Source of the DNA: Psettodes erumei
Taxonomy: Eukaryota > Chordata > Actinopteri > Pleuronectiformes > Psettodidae
Reading direction: 5' to 3'
Assembly: GCA_016785225.1 (NCBI GenBank)
Contig: JAFBJZ010000510.1
Span: 1,860,001-1,924,000 of the forward strand
Length of the DNA stretch: 64,000 bases
Under the pieces are notes generated by a model. The model saw only the letters and a program-made list of their open reading frames with translations. It searched no databases and had not been told where the DNA came from. The position numbers and the translations under genes are program-made. This document shows positions 34,601 to 46,600 of this stretch, piece by piece (position 1 is the stretch's first letter; every line of letters starts with the position of its first letter).

Positions 34601-37600
34601 CCCGGGCCTCAATCTAGAAAAGCATATCGTAATTCAAAAGAAAGTGCATTAAGGTAGATCGGATTAAACGCAAGTTAAGCCTATTAACGTCTTATCAGGA
34701 GACACAGCGCGTCTTATTGCTGATTAACCCTCTGATGGAAGATGTTCCACGAGGCAGAGATGCAGCAGGATGTGGGGGGTTTTTATTTATTTATTTTTTT
34801 GACCAGCTGCAGTTTCCTGTTTCACCCACTCTTGGGCTGAACTGGAAAAAAATGTGCACTTCAGCGAAATTTTGTGTGTCGGTTGTGATTTATATATATA
34901 TATATTTTTTGGCTCTGTGACAGATGGTGCTGCTGAGAGCGGGGAGCTGGACCTGAGCGGGATAGATGACAGAGAGATAGAGCTGGTACGTACCCGCCGC
35001 TCAGTGCAGCACCCTCTGAAACGTGGCGGTTCCATGAAAGCTCATCAGAGAGGAACACCCTCGCCTCTCACCGCTATGTTTAAGACTGAAGAGCTCTTAA
35101 AAACCTCACACCTGCCTCTGGTTTTAGCTCTCAGAGGGTTTCTGTGCTGTTCTCCTCAACCACTGCACATATTGGATGAAAAAGTAGTAATAGCGCATTA
35201 TACGCATCAAGTGATTCACACTGGGAAAACATTAAAGTAATAACAGGCGTTTCAGAGCAAAGGGTCATGGGACACACTGGCTTAGAAGATTTAGTTTCTT
35301 TTTTAGTTTTTTTATGAATTTATATTTAATATTTGCAATGATAAAATGACTAAAAAGTAAAGAGCTGTGTGATATGTGTAACTTGCAGTATTAATTACCA
35401 TTGACGTGTCTAACATGCAGTGATTCTCACACTGCAGATTCATTCTTTTCAACACGTTGACCCCAGTACTCCGTGTTTACTGCACCTCAGTTTCAGCTCA
35501 GCGCCTCATAAGGCAGCTCTGAGTTGGCATTTGCTGCAGTCCTCTTATACTGCATTATATTGTGCAGCGTAACACCGCTAGCAGCTGCTGTGTGATGACT
35601 GTTTTTTCTTTTCCTTGAACTCCACTGTCGCTCCCTCCGCCCCTCTGCAGTATCTACTGAATGACAGAGAAGTCAAAATCAAGACGGCGCTCTGGATGGC
35701 AGAGAACTCAGACTACCTCAAAGAGCAGAAAGGTACTTTTAGGATGCTACACGCATTTGTGCGGCGGTCGCATTTTCAAGGCGGAACGTAACATTCATTT
35801 GTATGCAGCGGCTGGCTTTTCCCAGGATGTACCTTTTCAATGTTTTATCAGCCAAACAGAGTTAAAACCTCCAACTGAAACCTCGGCAGCGTTTAGCTTG
35901 TGGCCTGCTGTTACTTCCTGCAGCGTTGTATTGATATTGTTATCTCACTCAGAGTTTGAATTGTTCAAGCTGTCTCTTGTTTCTTTTTCTTTTTTTTCAG
36001 AAAAGGAGGCGAAGATAGCGAAGGAGAAGGAGCTCGGGATCTACAAAGAAAAGAAGGTAACAGCAGGGGCAGCCTTGGAAAAAAACAACCTTTGAGACGA
36101 GGGTGGGCGGGTCTGTTGGAGCTTGACAGGCACACAGAGGTTACGTTTAACTCAGTATCAGCCAGATAGACCCCAACAGGATTCAGCAGCAGAGGCACCA
36201 GTCAGACCTGGTGTCACATGAATCTGAAGATATTTTCAGTAAATTATCCATCCACCACCTGTCAACACAAAATGCGGTTTCAACAACCCACCTGTGCATC
36301 AGGCAAGATGATTTGTTGATCCAACTTCTGTCAGCAGGCAAAGCAGAGAATAGAAATGACCATTAATGTAATGTTTGGACGTATAACAGAAACAGCCACG
36401 TAAACTCTGTGAATGATCCCTGCCTGAACTCACCAAAGTGTGCTTCAGAGAGGAGTCTTTTCAGCCTTGACGCGTTTGATTTCACTCTTTGAAGCTGTAT
36501 ATTGAGCTGCTGACACATACCTCTTTTATAACCTGACCTTCCGGTGTGCTGCGGGCCTTGATCAATGACTTTACTGTTCAGTCAGGCTGTAAATTAATAC
36601 CAAAAGAAAGTTACTGGAGCTGCAACTAATCATTTTTTTCATTATCGATTTATCTGGAGATTATTTTTTTGCTTCGTCTGCATGTTGGAATGATGCTTAA
36701 CTGTGGAAAATGCTTAAAAATGTCAGAAAACTGTGAAAGTTTTCAAAATGATAAACAAAACAAACGATATCAAGCAGAGAAAATCAATACGTTCTCACAG
36801 TTGAGAAGCTGGAACCATTTTTGTTTTATGAACGATGAAACAGTGTATCACGTTGGTCAGATAACTGAATTATTAGTTAACTGTGTCAACACAAGGAAAA
36901 AAAGATAAAGGAAATCTCTTTGTGTTCACACAGAGAGACAGGAAAACAGTTGGCCGGTCGCAGTTCGGTGGACAGGTGGACACTTTAACGGTCAGGAGGA
37001 CAGATGCAGAGATGGACTGTGAGACAACAGATTATCAGAGGCTGTATGTCCTGTGAAACCGGTTCCCTCTCATTTTCCATTACTGGGTTTTTGGCTCGAC
37101 GCAGACCCTTTGTTAGGCCCAACATCTGCTCTCCGGTTTTAACTAGCTGGATTAACTGCAGTGAAACACAGATCTAATGAGACATGGAGGCTGCCTGACA
37201 GCACCGATCCGAGCAGCAGCAGCAGCAGCAGCCCGTCACATCGCTGACAAATGAGCGAATAAATAAATAACACGGAGGGCGTCCTCCCTCATGCATGACA
37301 GCGTGAGCGTCCCTTCTGCGGGACTGAAGCGGAATCTGTGGATGAGCTGCTGAGATTTTAGGACGTGTGAAACGTGTTAAAATGTTTTGGCGAAGACAAA
37401 CTCTGCCGATCTGCAGCGGCAGCAGAGAGGTCAAGGTGGATGAAGAGTAACTGAAGCTGGGCGATAACCCCAATCTGTTCTCTTAATGAAGATAAAGTGT
37501 TGATTAGGGATTTGTGTTCTCCTCTAAGTTTGCCTGCAGAAATGTTCCTTTGGTGGCCTGAGTTTACTCAGAAATTGATTGGAAATCCCTCTCCCCTGGT

Positions 37601-40600
37601 ACCCTAAAGGTCTAATAGGAAAACAACAATCTGTTGATTAGATCTGGAGTATATTTACTAGAGATAGATTGGCCACAAAGTCTTAATCATGACCTGTTTG
37701 GAGTTGAGTTGGTTTTAATCAAATTAAAGCCCCAAAAGCTTTAAAATGCACCCCCAGGAGGAGTAGTAACAACTAATGAGAACAAAATAGCAAACAAATC
37801 GTAAACTTTTCATTTTTGTACCAGCCAAGAGGTCCCACGAAGAAGCGGCCCCCGATCCGGGCCAGCACCGCTGACGAGGCCATCGAGAAGATGCTGGAGC
37901 AGAAGAAGATCTCGTCCAAGATCAACTACGACGTCCTGAAGGACCTCAACATCAAGCCCGGGGCCAGCCCCGTTCGCAAGGTGGAGTCCCCGAAGCGGGA
38001 GCCGTCCGCTGCCAAGCTGACCGGGCGCAACCGCAAGCCGGCACGGGCGCCCCTCAGCCTCAGCACCCCGCTCAGCACCCTGGGAAAGAGGTTGGTGGGA
38101 GGCATGCTTTTTAAACGTATTAGTATTTGAACTAATCAGGTTGGATCAGTGTAATTGACTTCAGGCTAAAATGGTTCAGTTTTAGCACCAATTATCCAAT
38201 GCTACTGATAGCTCCAAATGAACATTATCGAGGGTATTTATCTGCTGGCTTTATGAGCGGCTGCAGTCATTCCTGAGAAGAAAGCCTGCCGTCTTCTGAC
38301 TGACATTTTTGGAGTGTTAATATATCTTTTTAAAGAATAATGCGAGGTTGAAAACAATGAGATCAGCTAGATAAAGGACAAGAAAATGCATCACTCATCA
38401 CCTTCATTGAGAAGAGCCATCCCACACACAACTTCCTGCCTATCATCCTCTGAAGTTGCTCTGATGATGGTCTCCTCCTCTCAGTAACACTACCTGTCGT
38501 GTCAGCCATGAGTAAACCCCTGGTGAACACCTCAAATACATAAATACATATTTCATTATGCTTGAGGCTCCCCCCCATCCCTCAAACCCTTTATAATCTT
38601 CAATGCAAACAACAGATGCTGGATTGGCCGTTACTCCTCTGCCACTGGGGTCAGATCCGCCCTCTTTTTTTATTTTTTTTTATTTTGGCGTGCTACGTTG
38701 GATTTACTCCATAATGATGATGCGGCACTTCTTCTGCCGCCCAGAATAATCACCTGTGACAGGAGGACAGACTCCTGTGGGATTTTCTCTGGGGTTTTTT
38801 TTTTTTTTTTGCCAAGATGCATCTTCTCTGCCAGGATTTGTCTCCGGCTGCCCCCCACCCACACCCGTCCTCCCTTTTTCCTTTCTCAACATGCATTCAC
38901 AAGCCTGATCCTCACCGAGCCTTTCAGATGAACTTAATGGGTTTTCTGCAGTGCAGCGAGAAGCTGAGGGGCTTTTTCACTTTGTTTGGCGGTGGGGGGG
39001 GATTGGTTTCCTATGGCTCTGTTTTTAAACCTCTTTCAGTTCTTGTTGGTTTTAGGGACCGTCTTGAAGCCTTATAGGGGGCCTATAGCAGCAGCTGTTT
39101 AGTGATTAGGGGAGGCAAACCCCCCTCCTCCTCCCTCCCCGCCCTCGTGCTGCGGTTAGTTGAGCTCCAGTCGTCTGCTTGCAGTTTGCCTGGCCTCAGT
39201 AAATGCGCTGCGTTCAGTTTCCGACCCACTGAGGAGTTTGATAAGTCTGCTGCTTAGTCAAATAAAATGTATTTATAACTTTATAACTTCCATCACGAGG
39301 CTCTCCACAAAGTGACGGGGGATGTAAACAAAGAATAAAGACAAGACAACAAGCACATTACAGGGACTTCAGATTTGAGGCCACAGCCTGTGAGAGTGGA
39401 AAACAGGTCATGGAAACAAATATGAAAGGAGAATTTACTTTTATGAATCCCCCGGCTTTTTCTCCAAGTAAGCTGCTACCAACTGAATTGTGCTAATGAT
39501 AATTTAAGCTGTATTTGGGCAGCTGTGGCTGCGAGGGTTGGGAATACAGCATCCATTAATCGGAGGGTTGGACGTTTAGTCTCTGGTTTCTTCTGTCAAC
39601 GCGTTGAAGGACACGCGCGACGTCCAACCGCCGTTTCGGCGTCTCGTTTGGCAGCTCATCTGCTGCCTGTGTGCGACTTAGTGCGCGCGTGGAGCCCGTT
39701 TATTTTGTGATCGTGAGCTTCTGTGTCGCACGTGTTCAATATTTAACAAACAAACTGCCACCTAGCCACCGGAAGGTCATGATATTCCACAGAAGCACAA
39801 CAAACAGAAGAGAAGTCCATATAATAAAAAGGAAGCTGAAAAATCACCATCTGGATCACAGCCGACGAGTGAGCAGCATCTGGAGGCAGAACACACCTCT
39901 TCCGACAGAATGATTGATGACACAAATTATGATACATTATAGCACTTCCCATTTAGACAATGCTAATGTGATGCTTTATTGATCTGCGCAGAGAAAACCG
40001 CCTTAATGCTCCCGCCCCTCCACAGGGAGGTCAGAGGTCAGCGCGGACACACTGAAGCTGGCAGTGATACAGTTTCTCGCTTGAAGACACTTCAGTAGAG
40101 GGTCCTGTCTGCCTCATGCGGCTTTACCCTGCATCCCCTGTCCAAGTGTCTCATTGTCCCTGTCTGTCACAGCCTGGCACACAGAGAGGGTCCTCTGTGT
40201 TCCCACAATTCCCTTTGTGATGACCATGAGCATCATGAACTTGAATGGGGAAAGTGGGCGGATCATCACCTGAGGAAGAGTAGCAATACACACCTGGAAA
40301 ATACTCACAATTTGAGTACTCATTGTGCATAATGGTGCCTTTTGATGTTGTGTTGCTACATAACCGGATGATCATTACTGATGCACACTGATGCAAGTGT
40401 ACTCTGATGTTGGAGTTGGTGAAAACTGAGCTCAGTAATCTGTGTTATGTACATCAGGGAAATTAATCTATAAATAGATAACATGAACTGATTCTTCTGT
40501 ATCATTCTGATGTGTCAGAGTAGAAATATAAAGTAGCATCAAATGGGCATACAATTTTGATGTAAATGTACTTAGTTACCTCCCCTCACTGGTGTTTAGC

Positions 40601-43600
40601 TAACTGGTTAGCCTGGCTTCACATTTACTGTACACACACAAGAATGGTGCCAAAGCTCCAGTCACCAACTGAACTCTCTGTAACGCTCTCTTAAACCAGA
40701 ACCAGATTAATGAGCCCAATGTTAGCTGGTCATTTTCCCACCTTTTTATACCTTTAACGATTAATCCATCAATGGAAAACACAGACTTGTATCTCAGGTA
40801 AGCAGACCACAGAGTAGGATGAGGGGCGGCTGGATTTGAGCTGCTCCAGTTGGCTAATGGCTGCTGCAGGAGCGACGACACACTTTCATGAATGAAAGGC
40901 CGTCTCCTGTCTCAGGTTTTGGCTCTGATCTCTTCAAAGACAGGTTTCATCGGACGATTTTTTTTTAAGAATGGACGCTCTTTCCTTAAAGTGTTTCAAT
41001 TTTTAAAACCGCCTTCCTGTCTCGTCGATGAATCATTGATGGTCGTCTCTGTTCTGAATCATTCATGCCACTCTTGTTCATTTTTCTTTTCTTTTCCTGA
41101 ATGAAAACTCCCTCTGTCCATTTATCCAGAAATCGCTGAACTCTGCACTTTGTCACGTTGAATGCACAACAGTGTTTTCAACCCCCTGCGTTTCTTTCCC
41201 CCCTGTTTTTTTCAGTTTTCTGTAGCTCTGCCCACAAGCCATTAGAAGCAAGATAATGCCCCACAGGCCCAGCAAGCAACAACGTGGAGATAATCTCCTG
41301 TTCTCTAACAGCATGTCAGTGGTGGTGGCATCGGAATGAAAGGGGAAAAAAAATCAGGAGAAAGACAACATCTCTCTGGACCAGCGACCGTTGAGCGCAG
41401 AATGGTCTCTTTCAGGGCCGCGGGTCGAGGAGCGGACCGTTGCTCCGGCCCCTGAAAAGGTTGTTGTGCTGCTTATTGAAAAAGGGGAGAGGCCTGGTGT
41501 CAGGGAGACCTATGAAAGTGCAGGAGCGGGCCGGCTGACAAGTGCGGCCATTGTGCCTTGTTTGGAGGCCTCGCTGAGGGGGCTACACTGAGGCATTGTG
41601 CTGCTCCGGCCTCCCCTCCCTCTCCCTGGTTCCTCCTGCGGGCTCCTGGCCGCTCCCGGTGCTGCTCCGCTCCAGAGCTCGCTCTCGTAGATTTGGGCTC
41701 TCGTTCTGCACCGGCGCAGAGTTGTTTTTTGTTGGGTTTTTTTTTTTTTCTTCTCCTGTTCTTCTCTCCTTCTGTTTCTGTTGGCTGCTTTCTTATTCCC
41801 CTCTCTTCTGGAGCTCTTTGTAGGAATGTCTGGTCGTTTCGGGGCCCTCGCTCGTACATCCACTGGCATGAGTCGTTGCCGCTCGTTACTCGTACCAGCA
41901 ACGTAGGTCCAGAAAGCATGGTTCCTAACTTGCTCCTAAAAGTTTCTGCTGTGAGATTGATTTAGTATTTTGTAGCTGTGTTTGGCACTTCTGCTGTCAG
42001 GTTTTTTTTTGTCGTCCTCTGCCTAATGTTCATCTATCTCTTCAAAGTTACTGCATACACAAGGATATTTCTGTTTTTGGGCAGGAACACCCAAGAATCT
42101 ATGTTCTTGCGGGATATTGGAAGGCGCCCACTGTTGCATCTCTAATCATAGTCTAAGCTGTCGTCGTGTATGCTATAATCAGCCCTGTGACATTTCCTCT
42201 TCTGTGCTTTTTAGTGGAAACGGTCATTATCTCATTGTGGCGTGTCATCTTCAGGTCTGTTTACAGCCTCAGGCAACCTTGCTCCTAAAAAGCAGTCCGT
42301 TTTTTTTTTTTTTTTTTTTCATCCGGCCTCCCATCATCTCTTCTCTCACCCTCTTTTCCCTTCATTTCCTCCCACTTTCTTTTCCATCAACCTCCTTCCT
42401 CCAAGTTTCTCCATCTACTTCATCCCACTTTTTAATGCCTGCTTTTTTTTCTCCCCTCTCCCTCGACCTCCTTCTCTCTCCTCCGCCTGTCCTCTATCCT
42501 CTCGCCTACTTTTCTCATCTTCACTGTGTCTCTGTGTTAAAGCCTTCAGCGAGCGGCAGCTACAGGCCTGTTGTGTAACTCTGTTGCCATCAGGTCTGCT
42601 CTAGCTTTGGGCTTCTGGAGCTCCCTAACGAGTTCTTTGTCTTTCTTGTGCTCCCTCTGTCATTTTTTCCCCCTCCCCGTTTTGCCTCTTTCATCTTCTT
42701 CCTCTTGATCTCTCAGCTGAAGTGTTTGCACTTTACGAAACATGGTGTTAATTTGCCCTCACTTCACTCAAGACAAGTTTGATCGCACAACCTGAAAACG
42801 AGCGGTGATTGGCGTGACGGCAGCAGGAGCGAGGTTGATGAGACCAGTCTGAGTAAACAGAAAGCAGCAAGGCTGAAAGTTGCAGCTATTACGACTCCAC
42901 TGACATCTTGCTTAACTTGTTATTCCTTTTAAAGTTCAAATTTCTTTTCTTATCTTACAGTTGTTGTGGAACCAGTACAAATTATTAGTAAAATTTTCGG
43001 ACTATACACTGTAGTAACGGTACACGTCTATAAAATACAGTATGTCGGACTTTGTCGTCAGTTAAGTTCTGGAAAACAGGCATTCAAATTGAATTTCAAT
43101 CAAATTTTTCATCTAAACATTACCCACCACTGCAGCTGTTACAGAGCTGCGGTCATGTTCAGTTCCACATTAACACTGTGCGCAAAAACGCCCCACAGCC
43201 TCTCATTCAGTTCAATGAATGACTCTCATTTTGACCACAAATCAAAAGCCCTCAACAATTTTCAATACATATAATATGTATATACTGTATGTAGTTTTAT
43301 ATTCAACTCAACTTAATCATTAGTTGCCTTAAACCGCTAGTTTCCCCATGGGATTTCTGCATTCCAGCTTAAGCTAGCACAAACTAGCCCCAATAGGTGA
43401 CACTAACCACTATGCTATAGCACTAACTATTTAGTAACTATTTAGTTTTGGTAGGAGTCTGCTGAAACACTCTTTTGGCATCTATTTCCTGATTCGTTGA
43501 TAACCTCCCCTGCTGTTTAATGCAGCACTGCTTTAATTCTGAACAACCGCTTCACATTCAAACAGCTGCCTATTCACACGTTCAGTAACATTACTCTCTT

Positions 43601-46600
43601 TTAGGTTCTGGTTTAGTCCCTCCTAAACATCGATAAATACATTTGGCTCTTTAGCTACTCAATGTTCAGTTCACGCTGCAGGCTGCAAAACAAAACAGTG
43701 AGCTCAAAGAATCTAAAGCGCCCTGTTAAACTGAGAGGAGTTGGTGGGTTGATTTTTCACTTGCGCGTACAGTGACCCCCGAAGACGTAGCCGTTCAGTA
43801 TTTTACCACCTGTAAAATAAACATTATTTTGTAATGCAGCAGAGCTGTGTTTTTCCTCAGCGTTCCTATTTTTACATTCACCTCGTGACCGCTCAGATTT
43901 CCTTTCGGGGATCCTACAGCGAGCTGCTCGTCTGTGTGTTTTGCACCCTCTTTATTTCCCTTTTTTGGACCTCATAGTTTTCTGTTGTAATTTATCTCCT
44001 GTTTAAACTAAGGGTCATTTGTAGTCGTTGTCCCCCTGCGTCATCCACTTGCATCAGTTTTATTTTGCTCAGAAATTAAACTGAAACTTTACTGATGCAG
44101 ATGCTCACACAGACTTTGTGTCTCTGCAGTGTCAGGCCTCATGTGTGTTTTTGTTTTTACTCTTGGCCCTTCAGAAACAGCAGGGACCCTGCTATAGTCG
44201 CTGCAATGGACAGTTTTTTGGGTTTAGATGTCCCATGCACTCATTCACTCCTCCTTTCCCTTACCACCCCCACCCCACCCCCTCCACCTCCTCCAGCCAG
44301 CTGCCAAACAGACCCTCCCTGTTCCCTCCATCCCCACTGGAGGATGGAAAAGCAGTCTTCCAGAAATAGCCCAGATAATTGCCCTCCAGTGATATTTTTT
44401 CCTCCTCCTCGGTCACCCTTTGCGCTTCTCTGCTCCTTCATCTGTTCTTTTTTCGATTCAGAGCTCTTTTCCCCCACTTCTTCCCTTTTTAAAGAACTTT
44501 TCTGATTCCAGAGCTTTCTTTTTTGGAAAAAGAAAAGAGGAAAAAAAAGAAAAATTCCTGACTGCATTTTTCCCCCCACGGTGGGAGGGGAGCTGGGGCA
44601 ACCATTTTGGTCTGTGTTGGTTTCCCAAAAATGTAAATCGGACCCGCAGACTTAGCCAGCGCTGAAGAGGAGAACTGGAGAACTCAGCAGTTTTCTGGCC
44701 AGATGTTGTCTCCTCCGCCACTTCTTAAAGGCGGTGAAAGAGGGTGGGAGGGGGGAGACAGGGGAAATACTTCCCCTTTTGGGGTTTTCAGCCTGTTGGA
44801 GCAGGTGCCACCATGAAGTCAAGAAATCACTTGTGAGTTTTTGTTTAAAGGAAAAAGCTTTACAGAACCAGGAAAAACTGATGGAGGTAGAGCAGCTCCG
44901 GTTAAATCTCCGCCGTCTGTGCAGGGGAAGAAGGGGGGAAGTTGGACTCTGCAGTTTGTATCACATTTTCCTGCCCGGCACACTCGATCGAAGAGGATGT
45001 TTTTCCTTGTTACGCGACCAGCTGTGTTAGGGGAGGGTGTATAATTTGTCTGTGGTTTTGCAGCCCCTCCCTGTAAGCCTCTGATCCTCCAGTGCTCCCC
45101 CTCCCCTCCCTCCCTCTGCAAACGGCAACCAATGAGCCGTTGGATGCTGGCGAAGGTTAGCAGACAGACTAACAAATGGATGGGGGGTGGGGTGTGTGTG
45201 TGTGTGTGTGTGTGTGGGGGGGGGTGTCATGGGTGCTACCAGGCCCCCCACACACACATACACTCACTGGGACCTCTGCACCAGCCACGTGATATGGGTG
45301 GCACATATTGAGATGAGATTAAGCTCCGCTCTGCAAAATTTCAGCTTTTCAGGAATTAAGGGCCCAACAATAGTTATTTTTTTCAAATCTGTTTGTGCCA
45401 TTTTCAAACCAAATGAGCCTCTTGTCAGGGCCAACGTTATTTCTAAAGCCCAAGATCTCACATCTGCTCCCCTCAGCTCCCACGCAGCATATGTCCTTAA
45501 TGCTGCTCTAATCAATATTTTGATATTAGCAGTGACTCGGCTGTGTCTGTGTGGTGTAGAACGGTTTGATCGAGTGACGAGGGCAGTTCCTCTCGGCTCC
45601 AGGAGTGTTTTTCAACCCACAGCTTTCCTGTTTTGTTTCAGACTCAGCGATTTCATGAGCCTCATCTCCAGAGGCGGACACAGTTAGAGACTATAGCTGG
45701 TGAATATAGGTGGCGGATTTAGCATTTAGCAGCTGACGAGCCAGATATTTACCTCAGGAGTTGGTGGAGACCAAATACGGAGCTGAAAATGGGAACATTT
45801 GATAGGTGGAGAGAAATGACACCCTTCTCTAACACATTTGTAACACCAGCTCTGTGAGATGATAATTCTAATTATATATATTATTATATAATTATTATAT
45901 ATTCTAATTATGTTGGTGTTGTGTTTACAGCATGTTAGTCCCCAAATGCAAGCTTTTTTCTCTGCAAGGGAGAAACTTGTAACATCAATGTGATGTAAAT
46001 GAGTCAAATTTAGTCAAAAGGCTATTTTTCTTCTGCAGTCCTTGGGCAGGTTGATTTTAAAAAAGAGAAATGAGAAGAGCAGACAAAAACACCATCAGAG
46101 CACACGTGAGAGCATGCACCATGAATGTAAAATGTGATTTTGTCTTGACAGTAATATTTGCTAATTAATCAATCAGGTGTTGACTTAACAGCCCAAATCC
46201 TGAAGATAGAGAAAAGCAAATCCTCATGGTGGAGCAGCTCAAGTAATGAGGAAGATGCGCTAGTTTTTCGATAACTGATTAACTTTCTGTTGACTGACTG
46301 ATTAATCCAGTAATTATTCCAGCACTGGAAACAGAACAGAATCGGTTTGTCTCTGAGTGGCTGTCACGCATGACGCTATGGGCCGATGAGGTATAACGAG
46401 AACCGAGCATGAGCCCCGCTTCACGTTGATTTGTGGACCTTGAGTATGTTTGGCGTGTGAAGCCATTACGTGCTTTCTCATGCATTAAAGAACATGCCAG
46501 GGGGTAACAGGCCTGTAGAAATGCCCCCACTGCTGGGCGCTTCTTGAATGAAGCACATTTCACACGCGTTTACATTTGGGTCTTAAGCTCCCACTCTCTT

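Larger units (their letters stand above)
21543..34923. other. 13.4-kb brf1 intron
   Basis: No brf1 exon was found, and phase between the flanking exons (G|AT) needs none. Contents: a tRNA B-box-like string near 23250, possible conserved blocks near 25290-25460 and 34560-34740, a CpG-dense patch at about 27600-27960, a C-rich quadruplex-capable run at 30268-30293, a 300-base pyrimidine tract at 30665-30965, another at 31445-31620, a CpG-rich block at 31790-32080, a repeat fragment at 32797-32880, and a TA run abutting the next acceptor. Confidence 0.65.
36057..37824. other. brf1 intron
   Basis: A 1768-base intron containing a degraded dispersed repeat (36616-36890) and a (CAG)7 tract at 37212-37232. 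No exon was recognised. Confidence 0.65.

Noticed and set aside
45187..45687. 166-codon plus-strand frame
   Set aside because: It begins inside a GT microsatellite (Cys-Val repeats) and has no recognisable domain afterwards.
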